This document shows positions 29,403-38,288 of a stretch of 64,000 bases of DNA, piece by piece; positions within the stretch are counted from its first letter, which is position 1; the number at the start of each line of letters is the position of its first letter. The stretch comes from Edwardsiella anguillarum ET080813 (lineage in GTDB: Bacteria > Pseudomonadota > Gammaproteobacteria > Enterobacterales > Enterobacteriaceae). The stretch covers positions 1,178,001 to 1,242,000 of the forward strand of contig NZ_CP006664.1 of the NCBI RefSeq assembly GCF_000264765.2. The letters run 5' to 3'. The notes beneath the pieces were generated by a model. The model did no database searches and was not told the DNA's origin. It saw only the letters and a program-made list of their open reading frames with translations. Position numbers and translations under genes: made by a program.

Positions 29403-31071
29403 GCGCTCCTCCCGGATTTCGGCAAATAGAAACAGACCTCGGTTCCCGGCTCCAGGCGGCGGATATGCAGCCCCTCGCCATACAGCAGCGCAGGCGCTGC
29501 TGCACGTTACCAAGCCCAATGCTGTCGCCGCTGGACTCGCCGTTCGCCACCTGGGCGATCACCGCCTGGCTGATGCCGTAGCCGGTGTCGCGCACCGCAA
29601 TGCGCACCCGCGTCGGCTCATCGCGCACCTCAATGGTCACCTGCCCCGGCCCGCTGCGCGGCTGAATGCCGTGCAGGATGGCGTTCTCCACCAGCGGCTG
29701 CAGCAGCAGGCTGGGCAGCGAGATCGATACCGGATCCAACGCAAAGGTCACGTTCAGCCGGCGGCCGAATCGGGCCTGCTCAATAGCGATGTAGTTGCGC
29801 ACCTGCATCAGTTCCTCCTGCAAGTCGATCAACCTGTCGCCGCGCGCCAGGTTATAGCGCAGGTAGTCTGCCAGCGAGGCGATCAGCTGACGCGCCTGAT
29901 CCGGATCCATGCGGATCAGGGATGAGATGGCGTTCAGCGCATTAAACAGAAAATGGGGATTGATCTTGCTCTGCAGCGCGCTGAACTCCGCCCTGCGCGT
30001 CCCTTCGCGCAGCTGCTCCGTGCGTGCCACCGCCATCTGGGTAGACATCAGCTGCGACAGCCCCACCGCCAGCTCGCGCAGCGCGCCGCTGATCCGATAG
30101 CGGCGATGGTAGTAGATCTTCAGCGTCCCGGTCACCGCCTCCTGCTGCTCGCGCAGCGGAATGATGATCACCGAGTGAAAGCCCGACAGGCTATAGCTGC
30201 TCAGGTTATTGTTCAGCAGGATCTGGCCACTCTCCACCGCCTCGCGCGTCAGCTGACCGATAGCGTGATGCCCCTCCAGCGGATACTCCTCGCGCCCGGC
30301 GCCGGCGTAGGCCAGCACATCCTGGGTGTCGGTGATCGAGACCGCATCGGCGCCGATCTCGCGGCGGATAATCTCGCACACCGACTCGAACGCGCTGCGG
30401 GTTATCTGGCGAAAGTAGGGCAGCGTCTGGTTGGCGACGTCCATCGCCAGCTTGGCCTGACGCGCGGCGATCAGCTCCTTCTCATCGTTGAGATCCTGCA
30501 CCAGGCGGATGATCAGACCGATGCAGGTCGCCCCAACGATCATCGGCACCCCGATCTGATCGACGATAGCGATCCCTACCGCGTGGGGCTGGGTCAACAG
30601 CAGGATCAGCAGCATGGTCAGCCCCTCACAGGCCATGCCGGCCAGAATGCCGTACAGCCACAGGCGCGAACGGCGTACCCGGTAGTGGATCAGCGTCGCC
30701 AGCAGCCCCGCCGCCACGCTGCTCAGCAGACAGGGCAGCGAGGTGTAGCCATCCACATCGATCAGATAGCGGTGCAGTCCGGAGACGATCCCGGCGGGAA
30801 TGCCCACCCAGGGGCCGAACAGGATCCCCCCGGCGACGATGGCGATAATGCGCACGTTGATCAGCGCCCCCTCGACCCGCAGGCCGGTGTAGGTGCTGAA
30901 GACCGCAAAGGCGCAGAACAGCACCGACACGGTGGCCAGCTCAGTGGCCGAATGCTTCTGCTTCTGCAGCAGCGACTGAAACGGGCGGATGCGGGTGAGG
31001 AAAAACAGCATCATCAGCATCAACGCCGCCCGCTCAAACACGGCCAGCAGCCGCAGGATATCACTGAACAC
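29302..31071 (-). CDS. ypdA: Sensor kinase YpdA with C-terminal frameshift
   Basis: Histidine kinase of the LytS/YpdA type: 5TM-LYT membrane domain (residues about 1-190, with [20 protein letters not shown]), GAF domain (about 215-350), His-kinase core ([20 protein letters not shown]) and ATPase domain ([33 protein letters not shown]). The start is GTG 31071 after GAGGTGG, giving the E. coli-like N-terminus. After QQRLR the frame is wrong: one base appears to be missing near 29488. Restoring it would read [18 protein letters not shown] and stop at 29396, overlapping ypdB. As it stands, the last 35 or so residues are replaced by 64 unrelated ones ending at 29302. Sequencing error or recent mutation; the kinase core is intact. 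Confidence 0.88.
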   Translation of the reverse strand: MFSDILRLLAVFERAALMLMMLFFLTRIRPFQSLLQKQKHSATELATVSVLFCAFAVFSTYTGLRVEGALINVRIIAIVAGGILFGPWVGIPAGIVSGLHRYLIDVDGYTSLPCLLSSVAAGLLATLIHYRVRRSRLWLYGILAGMACEGLTMLLILLLTQPHAVGIAIVDQIGVPMIVGATCIGLIIRLVQDLNDEKELIAARQAKLAMDVANQTLPYFRQITRSAFESVCEIIRREIGADAVSITDTQDVLAYAGAGREEYPLEGHHAIGQLTREAVESGQILLNNNLSSYSLSGFHSVIIIPLREQQEAVTGTLKIYYHRRYRISGALRELAVGLSQLMSTQMAVARTEQLREGTRRAEFSALQSKINPHFLFNALNAISSLIRMDPDQARQLIASLADYLRYNLARGDRLIDLQEELMQVRNYIAIEQARFGRRLNVTFALDPVSISLPSLLLQPLVENAILHGIQPRSGPGQVTIEVRDEPTRVRIAVRDTGYGISQAVIAQVANGESSGDSIGLGNVQQRLRCCMARGCISAAWSREPRSVSICRNPGGAHADGDHCGGRIPGARGAGLPDRASQPDPGAGAV

Positions 31072-31155
31072 GCCACCACCTCGGCAGGCAATACGGCCCC
31101 ATACGGCCGAAAGGGATCTCCGTAAGAGGGGCACAGAACGCGGCCCCCTTACGCC

Positions 31156-32535
31156 TCAGGCCGGCGTCCGTGCGGCGTTAAACTGCGGCAGCCACTGCCG
31201 CTGGGCGGCGAACAGCGCATCGAACATCTGTTGGATCTGCTCCAGGGTACAGACGGCGGCGGTCAGCGGATCGAGGGAGAGCGCATAGCGCGCCGCGTCC
31301 AGATCGCCGGTCAGCGCCGCCTGCACCACCAGCTCCTGCACCGCGATATTGCTCTTGCACAGGCTGGCGCACTGAGTCGGCAAGCGCCCCATCGTCTGGG
31401 GGTGCAGGCCGTCGCCGTCCACCCAGATCGGCACCTCTACCACACACTCCGCCGGCAGGTTCTCCACCAGCAGCCCCTGCGGCTGACGGTTGGCCATATT
31501 GCCGTTGATACGGATGCGCTCGCCGCTGAGCTGCGCGGTGATCAGCTTGGGCGCGTTGAGCATGTTCGGCGCGATAACGAAGGGACGCTCACCGGCCAGC
31601 TGAGCATCGATCTCCGCCTTGCCGGCGGCGTGCACCTGCTCCTCCAGCGCCAGCAGATTCCAGCGCTGCGGCAGGAAGCGATCGATCATCTGTGGGTTCT
31701 TGCGGAAGTAGGGCAGATAGTCGCTGCAGTGCCAGTGGTTCTCGGTACACCACAGGCCGAAGAAGCGCAGCACCTCGCAGCGGACCAAATCGGCCTGACG
31801 GGTAGGTTCGTCGTCCGCCAGGGCGCGTACCCTTGGTAACAGATCCTCGCCATGGCGCGACAGCGCCGTGATCCAGGTCATGTGGTTGATCCCGGCAAAG
31901 CCATACTCGATATCCGCCGGGACCTCGTGGTACATCAGGCGCTGCCAGCGCTGCGGCGTGGAGGGGTGGTCAACCCACGGCCCCAGCCCAAGATAGCCGA
32001 CCAGCTGCGCCACGGTATAGCGCACCCCGTAGCACAGGCCGATGCTGCGCACGCCGCTGGCCTCTTTGGCCGCCCAGGTCAAGGGGGCCAGCGGATTGGC
32101 ATAGTTGATGAACAGCGCCTGCGGACACAGATCCTCCATATCGCGCAGAATATCCAGCATCGGGGGAATATGGCGCAGGGCGCGGAAGATACCGCCCGGC
32201 CCCAGGGTGTCCCCCACCTCCTGAATCACGCCGTAGCGCGCCGGAATCTCCATATCCAGCCGCCAGGGCGCCAGCCCGCCCACCTGAATGGCGTTGATGA
32301 CAAAGTCGGCGCCGCGCAGCGCGCTGCGTCTGTCGGTGGTGTGGCGCACCGTCACCGGCACCCCCGACTGCGCCACCATCATACCGATCAGGCGCTGGCT
32401 GCGCGCCAGCACCTGCTCATCCAGATCCATCAGGATGATTTCGCTGCCGGCCAGCACCGGGCTGGACAGCAGGGCGGAAATGATCTGACGCGAAAACATA
32501 ATACTGCCCGCGCCGATCAGGGTGATCTTGCTCAT
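31156..32535 (-). CDS. GH4-family glycosidase (MelA-like), substrate uncertain
   Basis: 459 residues. Glycoside hydrolase family 4 enzymes use NAD and a divalent metal. Seen: NAD loop ITLIGAGSIMF (residues 4-14), EVGDTLGPGGIFRALR, NYANPLAPLTW, and the metal region with Cys168 and NHM at 217-219. The family motif after the metal Cys is usually CHSV (alpha-galactosidase), CHEV (alpha-glucosidase) or CHG (alpha-glucuronidase); here it is CYGV, with Tyr in place of His. Specificity therefore cannot be read from the motif. It is the last gene of an operon with a ribose-type sugar ABC importer, so it probably hydrolyses the imported unphosphorylated glycoside. Confidence 0.85.
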   Translation of the reverse strand: MSKITLIGAGSIMFSRQIISALLSSPVLAGSEIILMDLDEQVLARSQRLIGMMVAQSGVPVTVRHTTDRRSALRGADFVINAIQVGGLAPWRLDMEIPARYGVIQEVGDTLGPGGIFRALRHIPPMLDILRDMEDLCPQALFINYANPLAPLTWAAKEASGVRSIGLCYGVRYTVAQLVGYLGLGPWVDHPSTPQRWQRLMYHEVPADIEYGFAGINHMTWITALSRHGEDLLPRVRALADDEPTRQADLVRCEVLRFFGLWCTENHWHCSDYLPYFRKNPQMIDRFLPQRWNLLALEEQVHAAGKAEIDAQLAGERPFVIAPNMLNAPKLITAQLSGERIRINGNMANRQPQGLLVENLPAECVVEVPIWVDGDGLHPQTMGRLPTQCASLCKSNIAVQELVVQAALTGDLDAARYALSLDPLTAAVCTLEQIQQMFDALFAAQRQWLPQFNAARTPA

Positions 32536-32575
32536 TACATTGCCTTAATCAATACGCTGCGCCGACGGCGCAGCC

Positions 32576-33541
32576 TTAACGCCGTCGCGGGCGGCGCTGC
32601 AGCAGAGAGCCATGCACCACCAGCGCCGCAAGAATAATCACGCCGTACACCAGACGGGTCCAGAAGCCGTCCAGACCGGCGCTGATGATCCCGGCCTCCA
32701 GCATGCCGATAATGCAGGCGCCGAACAGGCTGCCCATCAGCGAACCGCGCCCGCCCAGCACCGAGGTGCCGCCGATAAACACCGAGGCGAACACCAGTAG
32801 CATGTAACCCTGCCCCTGATTCGGCCACCAGCTGCTCATCTCGACGCTGAGCAGTACCCCGACCAGCGCGGAGAGAATGCCCATCACCATAAACAGCCAG
32901 AAGCGGGTGGCGTTGACCGGCACCCCCATCAGACGCGCCGACTCGGGATTGTCGCCGATGAAGTTGATCTGATCGCCGAAGCGGTGACGCGCCAGATACA
33001 GCCACATCACCAGCGTCACCAGGAGCCCCCACAGGCTCTGCGCCGGCAGCCAATCGCCCAGGCGCCCCACCAGCAGGGTTGATAGCCCATCGTCGCGCAG
33101 CGTCGGCAGGCTGATCGCCAGGCCGTTGGCCAGCACCGTCGACAGACCGCCCAGAAAGAACTGAGTGCCGATGGTGGCGATAATCGACGGGATATTGAGG
33201 CGCACCACCAGCAAGGCGTTCAGCAACCCACACAGCAGACCGCTGACCACTGCGCCGCCCAGCGCCAGCGGGGCAGAACCGGTATGCTGATACAGCCAGG
33301 CGAAGACGAAGCCCCCCAGCGCCACCACCGACGGAAAGCTCAAATCTATCTCGCGGGCGATGATCAGCAGCGTCATCCCCAGCGCCAGCAGCACCGTCAG
33401 CGGAATGGTGGAGAGCAGCGAGGTATAGATCCGCGCGTGCAGAAAGGTCACCGGGCTGATGGCGGCAAACAGGCTCCACAGCAGCAGCAGGATAAACCCG
33501 GTCAGCAGCGGCGCCCGGTGACGGGTAAAAAACAGTTTCAT
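32576..33541 (-). CDS. Sugar ABC transporter permease (RbsC/FrcC type)
   Basis: 321 residues with about nine or ten transmembrane segments. Family marks are LLALGMTLLIIAREIDLSFP, NIPSIIATIGTQFFLGG, GDNPESARLMGVPVNATR and FASVFIGGTSVLGGRGSLMG. It is the only permease in the operon and so presumably homodimerises. It lies 4 bases after the ATPase gene and 40 bases before the GH4 gene. Confidence 0.92.
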   Translation of the reverse strand: MKLFFTRHRAPLLTGFILLLLWSLFAAISPVTFLHARIYTSLLSTIPLTVLLALGMTLLIIAREIDLSFPSVVALGGFVFAWLYQHTGSAPLALGGAVVSGLLCGLLNALLVVRLNIPSIIATIGTQFFLGGLSTVLANGLAISLPTLRDDGLSTLLVGRLGDWLPAQSLWGLLVTLVMWLYLARHRFGDQINFIGDNPESARLMGVPVNATRFWLFMVMGILSALVGVLLSVEMSSWWPNQGQGYMLLVFASVFIGGTSVLGGRGSLMGSLFGACIIGMLEAGIISAGLDGFWTRLVYGVIILAALVVHGSLLQRRPRRR

Positions 33542-33545
33542 CGAC

Positions 33546-34295
33546 TCATGACCTCACGGCATCCAACAACGCCTGCTGCAGGCTGGCCAGCGTCAGCTGA
33601 TCCTTACGATAGGCGGCGACGATAGCGCCGCGATCCATCACCACGAAACGGTCCGCCACCCGGTAGGCGTCGGCCATGTTGTGGGTGATCAGCAGGCAGG
33701 CTCGCCCCTGGGCGCGCAGCTGCTCAATAAAGCACAGCACCTTCTCCACCTCCCCCAGCGACAGGGCGGTGGTCGGCTCATCCAGGATCACCAGGCGGGC
33801 GTCGAACAGCATGGCGCGCCCGATGGCTAGCCCCTGGCGTTCACCGCCGGAGAGCTGGCCGACCAACGCATCGACGTTGGCGCCGACGCCGCGAAAGTTG
33901 AGCTGACGCAGCAGCGCCTGCGCCCGCTGTCGCTCCGCCCGCTCGTCGATAAAGCCCCAGCGGTTGCGCAGGTGACGCCCGAGGAACAGGTTGCGCCACA
34001 GCGACTGCCCCAGCCCCAGCGCGCCGTTCTGGTACACGGTCTCGATCCCCTGGCGGCGGGCCCCCAGCACGTTGTAGCGCCGCCCGTCGACCGCCTGCCC
34101 CGCCACCTTCAGCGTACCGCTATCGAAGCGCTCGGCGCCGGCGATCGCCCGGATCAGGGTCGATTTGCCGGCGCCGTTATCCCCCAGCAGGGCAACCACC
34201 TCGCCGGGGAACAGCTGAAAGTGAATATCGCGCAGGGCGTGAACCGGGCCGAACCATTTGTTCAGCCCGATCAGTTCCAGCGCAGGCTGCGTCAT
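33546..34295 (-). CDS. Sugar ABC transporter ATP-binding protein (FrcA type)
   Basis: 249 residues, a single ABC domain rather than the double domain of RbsA/MglA. Walker A is GDNGAGKSTLIRAIAG, the signature is LSGGERQGLAIGRAML and Walker B is LVILDEPTTAL; the switch His is in LLITHNMADA. The start ATG overlaps the TGA of the binding-protein gene by one base (TGATG). It powers import with the downstream permease. Confidence 0.93.
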   Translation of the reverse strand: MTQPALELIGLNKWFGPVHALRDIHFQLFPGEVVALLGDNGAGKSTLIRAIAGAERFDSGTLKVAGQAVDGRRYNVLGARRQGIETVYQNGALGLGQSLWRNLFLGRHLRNRWGFIDERAERQRAQALLRQLNFRGVGANVDALVGQLSGGERQGLAIGRAMLFDARLVILDEPTTALSLGEVEKVLCFIEQLRAQGRACLLITHNMADAYRVADRFVVMDRGAIVAAYRKDQLTLASLQQALLDAVRS

Positions 34296-35293
34296 CAGCG
34301 CAGACCCTGGCTGGCCAGCGGAGCGATCAGACCGATATTCTCTTTAGAGACAAACCCGGCGCCGGTGTTGATATCCAGACCGGAGAAGCCATAGCGCTTG
34401 CTCAGGACGATCTGCACCACGGAGAAGTAGCCCATCAGGTAGGGCTGGGCATCGGCCACCAACTGTACATAGCCGGACTTAATCGCCTCGGCGGTCGCCG
34501 GCGACAGGCTGAAGCCGGCCACGTAGACCTCGCCCTGCTTGATCCCGGCGTTGCGCATCAGGTTGCCCATCTGCGCGGTCAGGGCGCCGTGATCGACCAG
34601 CACCATCTTCACGTCCGGGTGGGTCGCCATATAGGCGGTAAAGGCCGGCGCGCCCAGAGAGGGATCTTTATCCACCTCCGGTGAGATCTGCAGGAAGTCG
34701 ACCTTCACCCCGGCCTGCTCCAGCCCCTTGATCAGCCCCAGGGTTGACTCACTGCGGGCGGCGCGATCTTTAAGCCCCCACACCAGCGCGCGATCGCCCG
34801 CCTTCAGCCCGCTGCGGCGCACCGCCTCTTTGGCCAGGCGCAGACCGCGCACCGCGTTGTTATCGCCAACGTAGCCGAAGCCCTTGCTCTGCTCGGCCGC
34901 CATGGTGCCCGGCAGCTCGGTGTCGATGGAGGTCACCAGGATCCCCTTATCGATCGCTTCCTTGATTAACGGCTGATAGGCGGTATCGCCCGGCAGGCCG
35001 ATCACCACGATGCCGGTCGGCTTGGCCGCCAGCGCCTGCTTAAAGTTTTCGATCATCTTCTGCGGCTGCCAGTCGGAGTAAACCAGACGCAGATCGACGC
35101 CCAGATCCTCGGCCGCCTGCTTGGCCCCGTTCTGCACCACCGTCACGTAGGACTCGCCCACCGGGCCGCCGACGTCGAACCAGATGCTCATATCCTTACC
35201 AGACTGCGCGGCAAACGCCGGCGAAGCCACGCAGGAGACGGCCAGCAAACAGGCCACAGCCCAACCTTTAATCCTTTGAGAAACACCCATCAT
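34295..35293 (-). CDS. Periplasmic sugar-binding protein of the ABC importer
   Basis: 332 residues starting at ATG 35293 (or 35290) after AAAGGTGATA. A signal peptide (KGWAVACLLAVSCVASPAFA) is followed by a type-1 periplasmic binding domain of the ribose/fructose family (SYVTVVQNGAKQAAEDLGVD, GIVVIGLPGDTAYQPLIKEA, SIDTELPGTMAAEQSKGFGY). It is the first gene of the operon binding protein-ATPase-permease-GH4. The ligand is unknown; the partner glycosidase points to a glycoside. Confidence 0.92.
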   Translation of the reverse strand: MMGVSQRIKGWAVACLLAVSCVASPAFAAQSGKDMSIWFDVGGPVGESYVTVVQNGAKQAAEDLGVDLRLVYSDWQPQKMIENFKQALAAKPTGIVVIGLPGDTAYQPLIKEAIDKGILVTSIDTELPGTMAAEQSKGFGYVGDNNAVRGLRLAKEAVRRSGLKAGDRALVWGLKDRAARSESTLGLIKGLEQAGVKVDFLQISPEVDKDPSLGAPAFTAYMATHPDVKMVLVDHGALTAQMGNLMRNAGIKQGEVYVAGFSLSPATAEAIKSGYVQLVADAQPYLMGYFSVVQIVLSKRYGFSGLDINTGAGFVSKENIGLIAPLASQGLR

Positions 35294-35698
35294 TATCACC
35301 TTTATTATTAGCAGGGTATGACGGCCGCCGCAGGGGCGGGCGCCACCAGGCCGCAGTCGGGGACGAGGAGAACAGCGGGGACAACGGCGTCGCTGTCGTT
35401 TTTCGTCACATCCATTTACGCGGGGCAAATATAGTAGGCGTTTTTATCCCTCAGCTAAAGCCCATCCGCACCGCCCAGGCGATACCACTCTGGCGGTGTC
35501 TGCGGTAGACTGTTAATAGGGATCGCCCGCGCCGCGTCAACCTCTGCGGAAAAAACGCCCACCGTGCGGCGACGCACGCCGCGGGTGAGCGCCCGATAAC
35601 ATAATCGATAAGACAGCCGATAAGATAATCATGTATCGCCGTGGGGCGGGCGGATACTCGCCCAGGCCCGGCCATTTTCACCATTTAAGGAAACGACC
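35294..35698. promoter_or_regulatory. Divergent intergenic region
   Basis: 405 bases between the ABC operon and the next + strand gene. It should contain both promoters. GC-rich, with no clear gene or operator seen. AAGGAAACG just before 35699 is the ribosome-binding site of the next gene. Confidence 0.35.
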
Positions 35699-36118
35699 AT
35701 GTCCAAATCACGGGCCGCCATTCTGGTTGAGCGAATTAAGGATGCGCTGAAGGGCAATAAACTGCAGACCAGCGAAATCAACGTCCATCTGGTGGAAGAC
35801 AGCTCCTTTGGCCCGGTCAAGATCGTCATGTTCCTGTGGAGCGTGGCGGACAACGATATTAATGCCGACATCGTCGCTCAGGAGGTGCTATTTCACCTGA
35901 AAGACGACGATATCTATGTCTCATTCCATAAGACCCGCCGCCGTGACGGCGAGCGTCTGCTGACCGTCACCCAGCCGCTGGAGCCGAACAACCCCAAGTA
36001 CAGCTACGGCAATCTGCGCGGCTTCACCTCGCTGTGGCTGATCCAGGCCACCGGCGCCGAAAAACTCAAGCAGGCGCGCGACGGCCAGGGCAACGACGGT
36101 CGCATCATCCGTCGCTAA
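35699..36118 (+). CDS. Uncharacterised 139-residue soluble protein
   Basis: I do not recognise this family. The protein begins MSKSRAAILVERIKDALKG, has no signal peptide or membrane segment, and is a mixed alpha/beta sequence (VKIVMFLWSVADNDINADIV, DDIYVSFHKTRRRDGERLL) with a basic end (DGRIIRR). The start has a strong AAGGAAA site, and codon use matches neighbouring core genes, so it is very likely real. It is convergent with the 2H phosphoesterase gene 9 bases further on. Confidence 0.75.
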   Translation: MSKSRAAILVERIKDALKGNKLQTSEINVHLVEDSSFGPVKIVMFLWSVADNDINADIVAQEVLFHLKDDDIYVSFHKTRRRDGERLLTVTQPLEPNNPKYSYGNLRGFTSLWLIQATGAEKLKQARDGQGNDGRIIRR

Positions 36119-36127
36119 GCGATAGCC

Positions 36128-36817
36128 TTACTGTCCCGCACTCGGCGCGGCAAAATCGTAGCGGGCCAGCACCGTCTTGCTCTGTCCGTTGGCGTCCGTC
36201 TCCGCGATCCCCAGCCCAACCGCCTCTAGGGTTTGCGCGCCAAAGCGCTGACCATCATGCTGCATAAACTGGCTTAGCGCCGCATGGTCGCTCTGCGCCA
36301 GCAGGGTGATGTGGGGATCGAAGTGGCTGAACACATTCGGGCTGCCATAGCGGACAAAGGCCGCCTTCTTCTCCGGATAGGCTTTCACCCAGCTCGGCAG
36401 CGGTGCGCCCTTATCACGATAGGGTGACAGCCGGCGCACCAGCGTATCCGACAGGCCCTGCAGCTCCCGGCTGTTCTTTACCGCCACCATCAGCCAGTCG
36501 CCGCGCGTCTGGACCAGGTGGGTCAGACGCAGGGGAAACGCCCGCTGACGCTGGCTGAGCGCCGCGACCTCCTGCTTCAGCCGCGGCAGGACATCGGGCC
36601 CATACTCGGCCAGATACAGCGTGACATGGGGCTGAAACCCCTGCGCCGCCAGGCTGGTCAAATGATACTGCCCCAGCTGCGCCGTGGTCTGTGCCAGCAG
36701 GGTCTCCATCCCGTCGCTGGGAATAATGAACACATCGTAGCTCTTGCTCTTGCTCGCCCCCCAGGCCGCCCCCGTCAATGCACACAGCAGCACAGCGCCG
36801 CCCAACCGATAACCCAT
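36128..36817 (-). CDS. Exported 2H phosphoesterase-family protein
   Basis: 229 residues with a signal peptide (LGGAVLLCALTGAAWGA, about residues 5-21). Two HxT motifs define the 2H (LigT-like) phosphoesterase superfamily: FQPHVTLYLAEY near residue 63 and FDPHITLLAQSD near 170. Members act on 2'-5' or cyclic phosphodiester bonds. A periplasmic location is unusual but not unknown. The substrate cannot be inferred. The start ATG has GGGAGGCGAG upstream. Confidence 0.8.
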   Translation of the reverse strand: MGYRLGGAVLLCALTGAAWGASKSKSYDVFIIPSDGMETLLAQTTAQLGQYHLTSLAAQGFQPHVTLYLAEYGPDVLPRLKQEVAALSQRQRAFPLRLTHLVQTRGDWLMVAVKNSRELQGLSDTLVRRLSPYRDKGAPLPSWVKAYPEKKAAFVRYGSPNVFSHFDPHITLLAQSDHAALSQFMQHDGQRFGAQTLEAVGLGIAETDANGQSKTVLARYDFAAPSAGQ

Positions 36818-37049
36818 CGTCTCGCCTCCCCTCGGATCGTCATACGCTGCGACCGCCCGGCGCTCAGGCGACGCGGGCGACCCCGTTTATCCCCGCTATC
36901 ATCCCTGCCCCTCAGCGGCAAAAATGAGATCGCACTCAAGAAACGGACCGCGCTATATGTATATTGCAAAAACAGGGCTGCTCCCGATCGATATTGGCGC
37001 CGGCCTCGACGGTCGTCATCGCCCCCCTCGCTGGAGACCTCCCCGCGCC

Positions 37050-37506
37050 GGTTTCCCGCTCGGATCCGCCGCACCGATGCCCTGACCACCAGCGCTCCGT
37101 ACAGCAGCCGCGCGCCATACGGCGCCCAAGGTCGCCGCCGCCGCGGCTGCAGCACCTGCACCGCCTCGCTCCCCAGGACATCGCGCGAAACGTGCACCGC
37201 CGTCAGCGGCACATCCAGGATCGCCGCCAGCGTAAGCTCGTCAATACTCATCACCGACACACCCTGTGGTACCCGCGGCCCGCCCTGGCGCAGCGCGCCC
37301 AGCTTATCTGTCAACCATCCCCTAGGGAAATTAAACAGGGCATAGGCCATGCCCCAGACAAAAGAGATATCGCCGTTCGGCGCAAGACTACAGTGCCAAT
37401 CTTTCTGAAGCGCCGGAATCCACACGGCGAAGTTAACCCTATCCATAGCATTAATCGCGATGACGATAACCATCGGCAATATAATTAAGTAACGCCGCCG
37501 GGTCAT
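37050..37506 (-). pseudogene. Chimeric remnant: MFS N-terminus joined to LacI C-terminus
   Basis: A single open frame carries two unrelated gene pieces. From 37506 down to about 37300 it reads like the first 70 residues of an MFS anion:cation symporter (LIILPMVIVIAINAMDRVNF, FVWGMAYALFNFPRGWLTDK). From about 37287 to 37050 it reads like the last 75 residues of a LacI/GalR repressor (RVPQGVSVMSIDELTLAAIL, VPLTAVHVSRDVLGSEA, GALVVRASVRRI). The frame then runs on into non-coding sequence to 36775. An internal deletion probably fused the start of a sugar-acid transporter gene to the end of a regulator gene. Neither half can be functional. Confidence 0.7.
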
Positions 37507-37563
37507 AAACACGTCTGAGATATGGATCGTGATCCCCCGGCGCCGCGCTATCGTTGATGACAA

Positions 37564-37951
37564 AATGCAAATTCACGGATAACACCTCCCCCGCGTTATT
37601 TCAACAAATCCCATTTTGCTAGGCAAAATGTGGCGACAAACCGGGGATAAATATCCGCGCCCCGAAACCGGGCGTAATACGATGGCGGGGCTCCGACAAT
37701 AAAACCCGCCGGCCGGTACAGGTTACGTTTATCTTTATCGGCGCATACTGTCTATCACCCGTTCATTCCCCCTGAGGAGAGCAGACATGTTCAGCGCAGC
37801 ATCAGACGACCCCCCATCGTTCGGCAACGCGACGGAATGACGATTCTGAACACCCGCTCATGCGTAGGTAAGAATAGTCAGTCCACGCGCCGCATATTGC
37901 CCGGCGCGACGTCAAATTATTTTTAACCTATACGCTTAATCGAGGTGTAGT
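37564..37951. other. Intergenic region with a possible 17-codon ORF
   Basis: Mostly nothing recognisable. A 17-codon frame (37787-37840, MFSAASDDPPSFGNATE) has a very good GAGGAGAG ribosome-binding site and may be the surviving start of a lost gene or a leader peptide. The AT-rich stretch 37915-37945 probably carries the promoter of the next small gene. Confidence 0.35.
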
Positions 37952-38182
37952 ATGTGGTATATCGATACATTATTCCCTGGCTATATCGGCTCACCGGTGG
38001 TCAACCGGACATCGAGCGCCTCTACATTTGATAGCGCCGACGATCATCATCCCCAGCGGGATACTACGCCGGCGTCTGGCCGGAACTCGACGCTGGGTGC
38101 CGCGATTCGCGCATTTTCAAAGAGAATGGCGGAAAAACGCCGGCAGCGGATTATTGATCAGGTCGACGCATTAATTCCCTAA
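37952..38182 (+). CDS. Uncharacterised 76-residue protein
   Basis: It begins MWYIDTLFPGYIGSP after a good GAGGTG site and ends with a basic amphipathic segment (LGAAIRAFSKRMAEKRRQ, RIIDQVDALIP). The middle is Ser/Asp/His-rich and probably disordered. No signal peptide or family recognised; the C-terminal part has the flavour of small DUF1127-like proteins, but I would not assign it. A 12-bp terminator follows. Probably real because of the start site and terminator. Confidence 0.5.
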   Translation: MWYIDTLFPGYIGSPVVNRTSSASTFDSADDHHPQRDTTPASGRNSTLGAAIRAFSKRMAEKRRQRIIDQVDALIP

Positions 38183-38196
38183 CCACAGCCAGGGCG

Positions 38197-38228
38197 CATT
38201 CACTGCGCTATCCATCGCGCAGTGAATG
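38197..38228. terminator. Terminator between convergent genes upstream of the uidC stop
   Basis: Perfect 12-bp stem CATTCACTGCGC/GCGCAGTGAATG with an 8-base loop. A second hairpin, GGCGGCC/GGCCGCC (38272-38288), directly follows the uidC stop on the minus strand. Confidence 0.65.
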
Positions 38229-38288
38229 ACTGCGGTATTCGCGGCAGCGGGGGATTATCCGCCCGCGGGGCGGCGGCCATCGGCCGCC

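Noticed and set aside
32535-33479. 314-codon frame on the same strand as the ABC permease
   Set aside because: Alternative frame over the permease; low-complexity Gly/Arg composition and no motifs.
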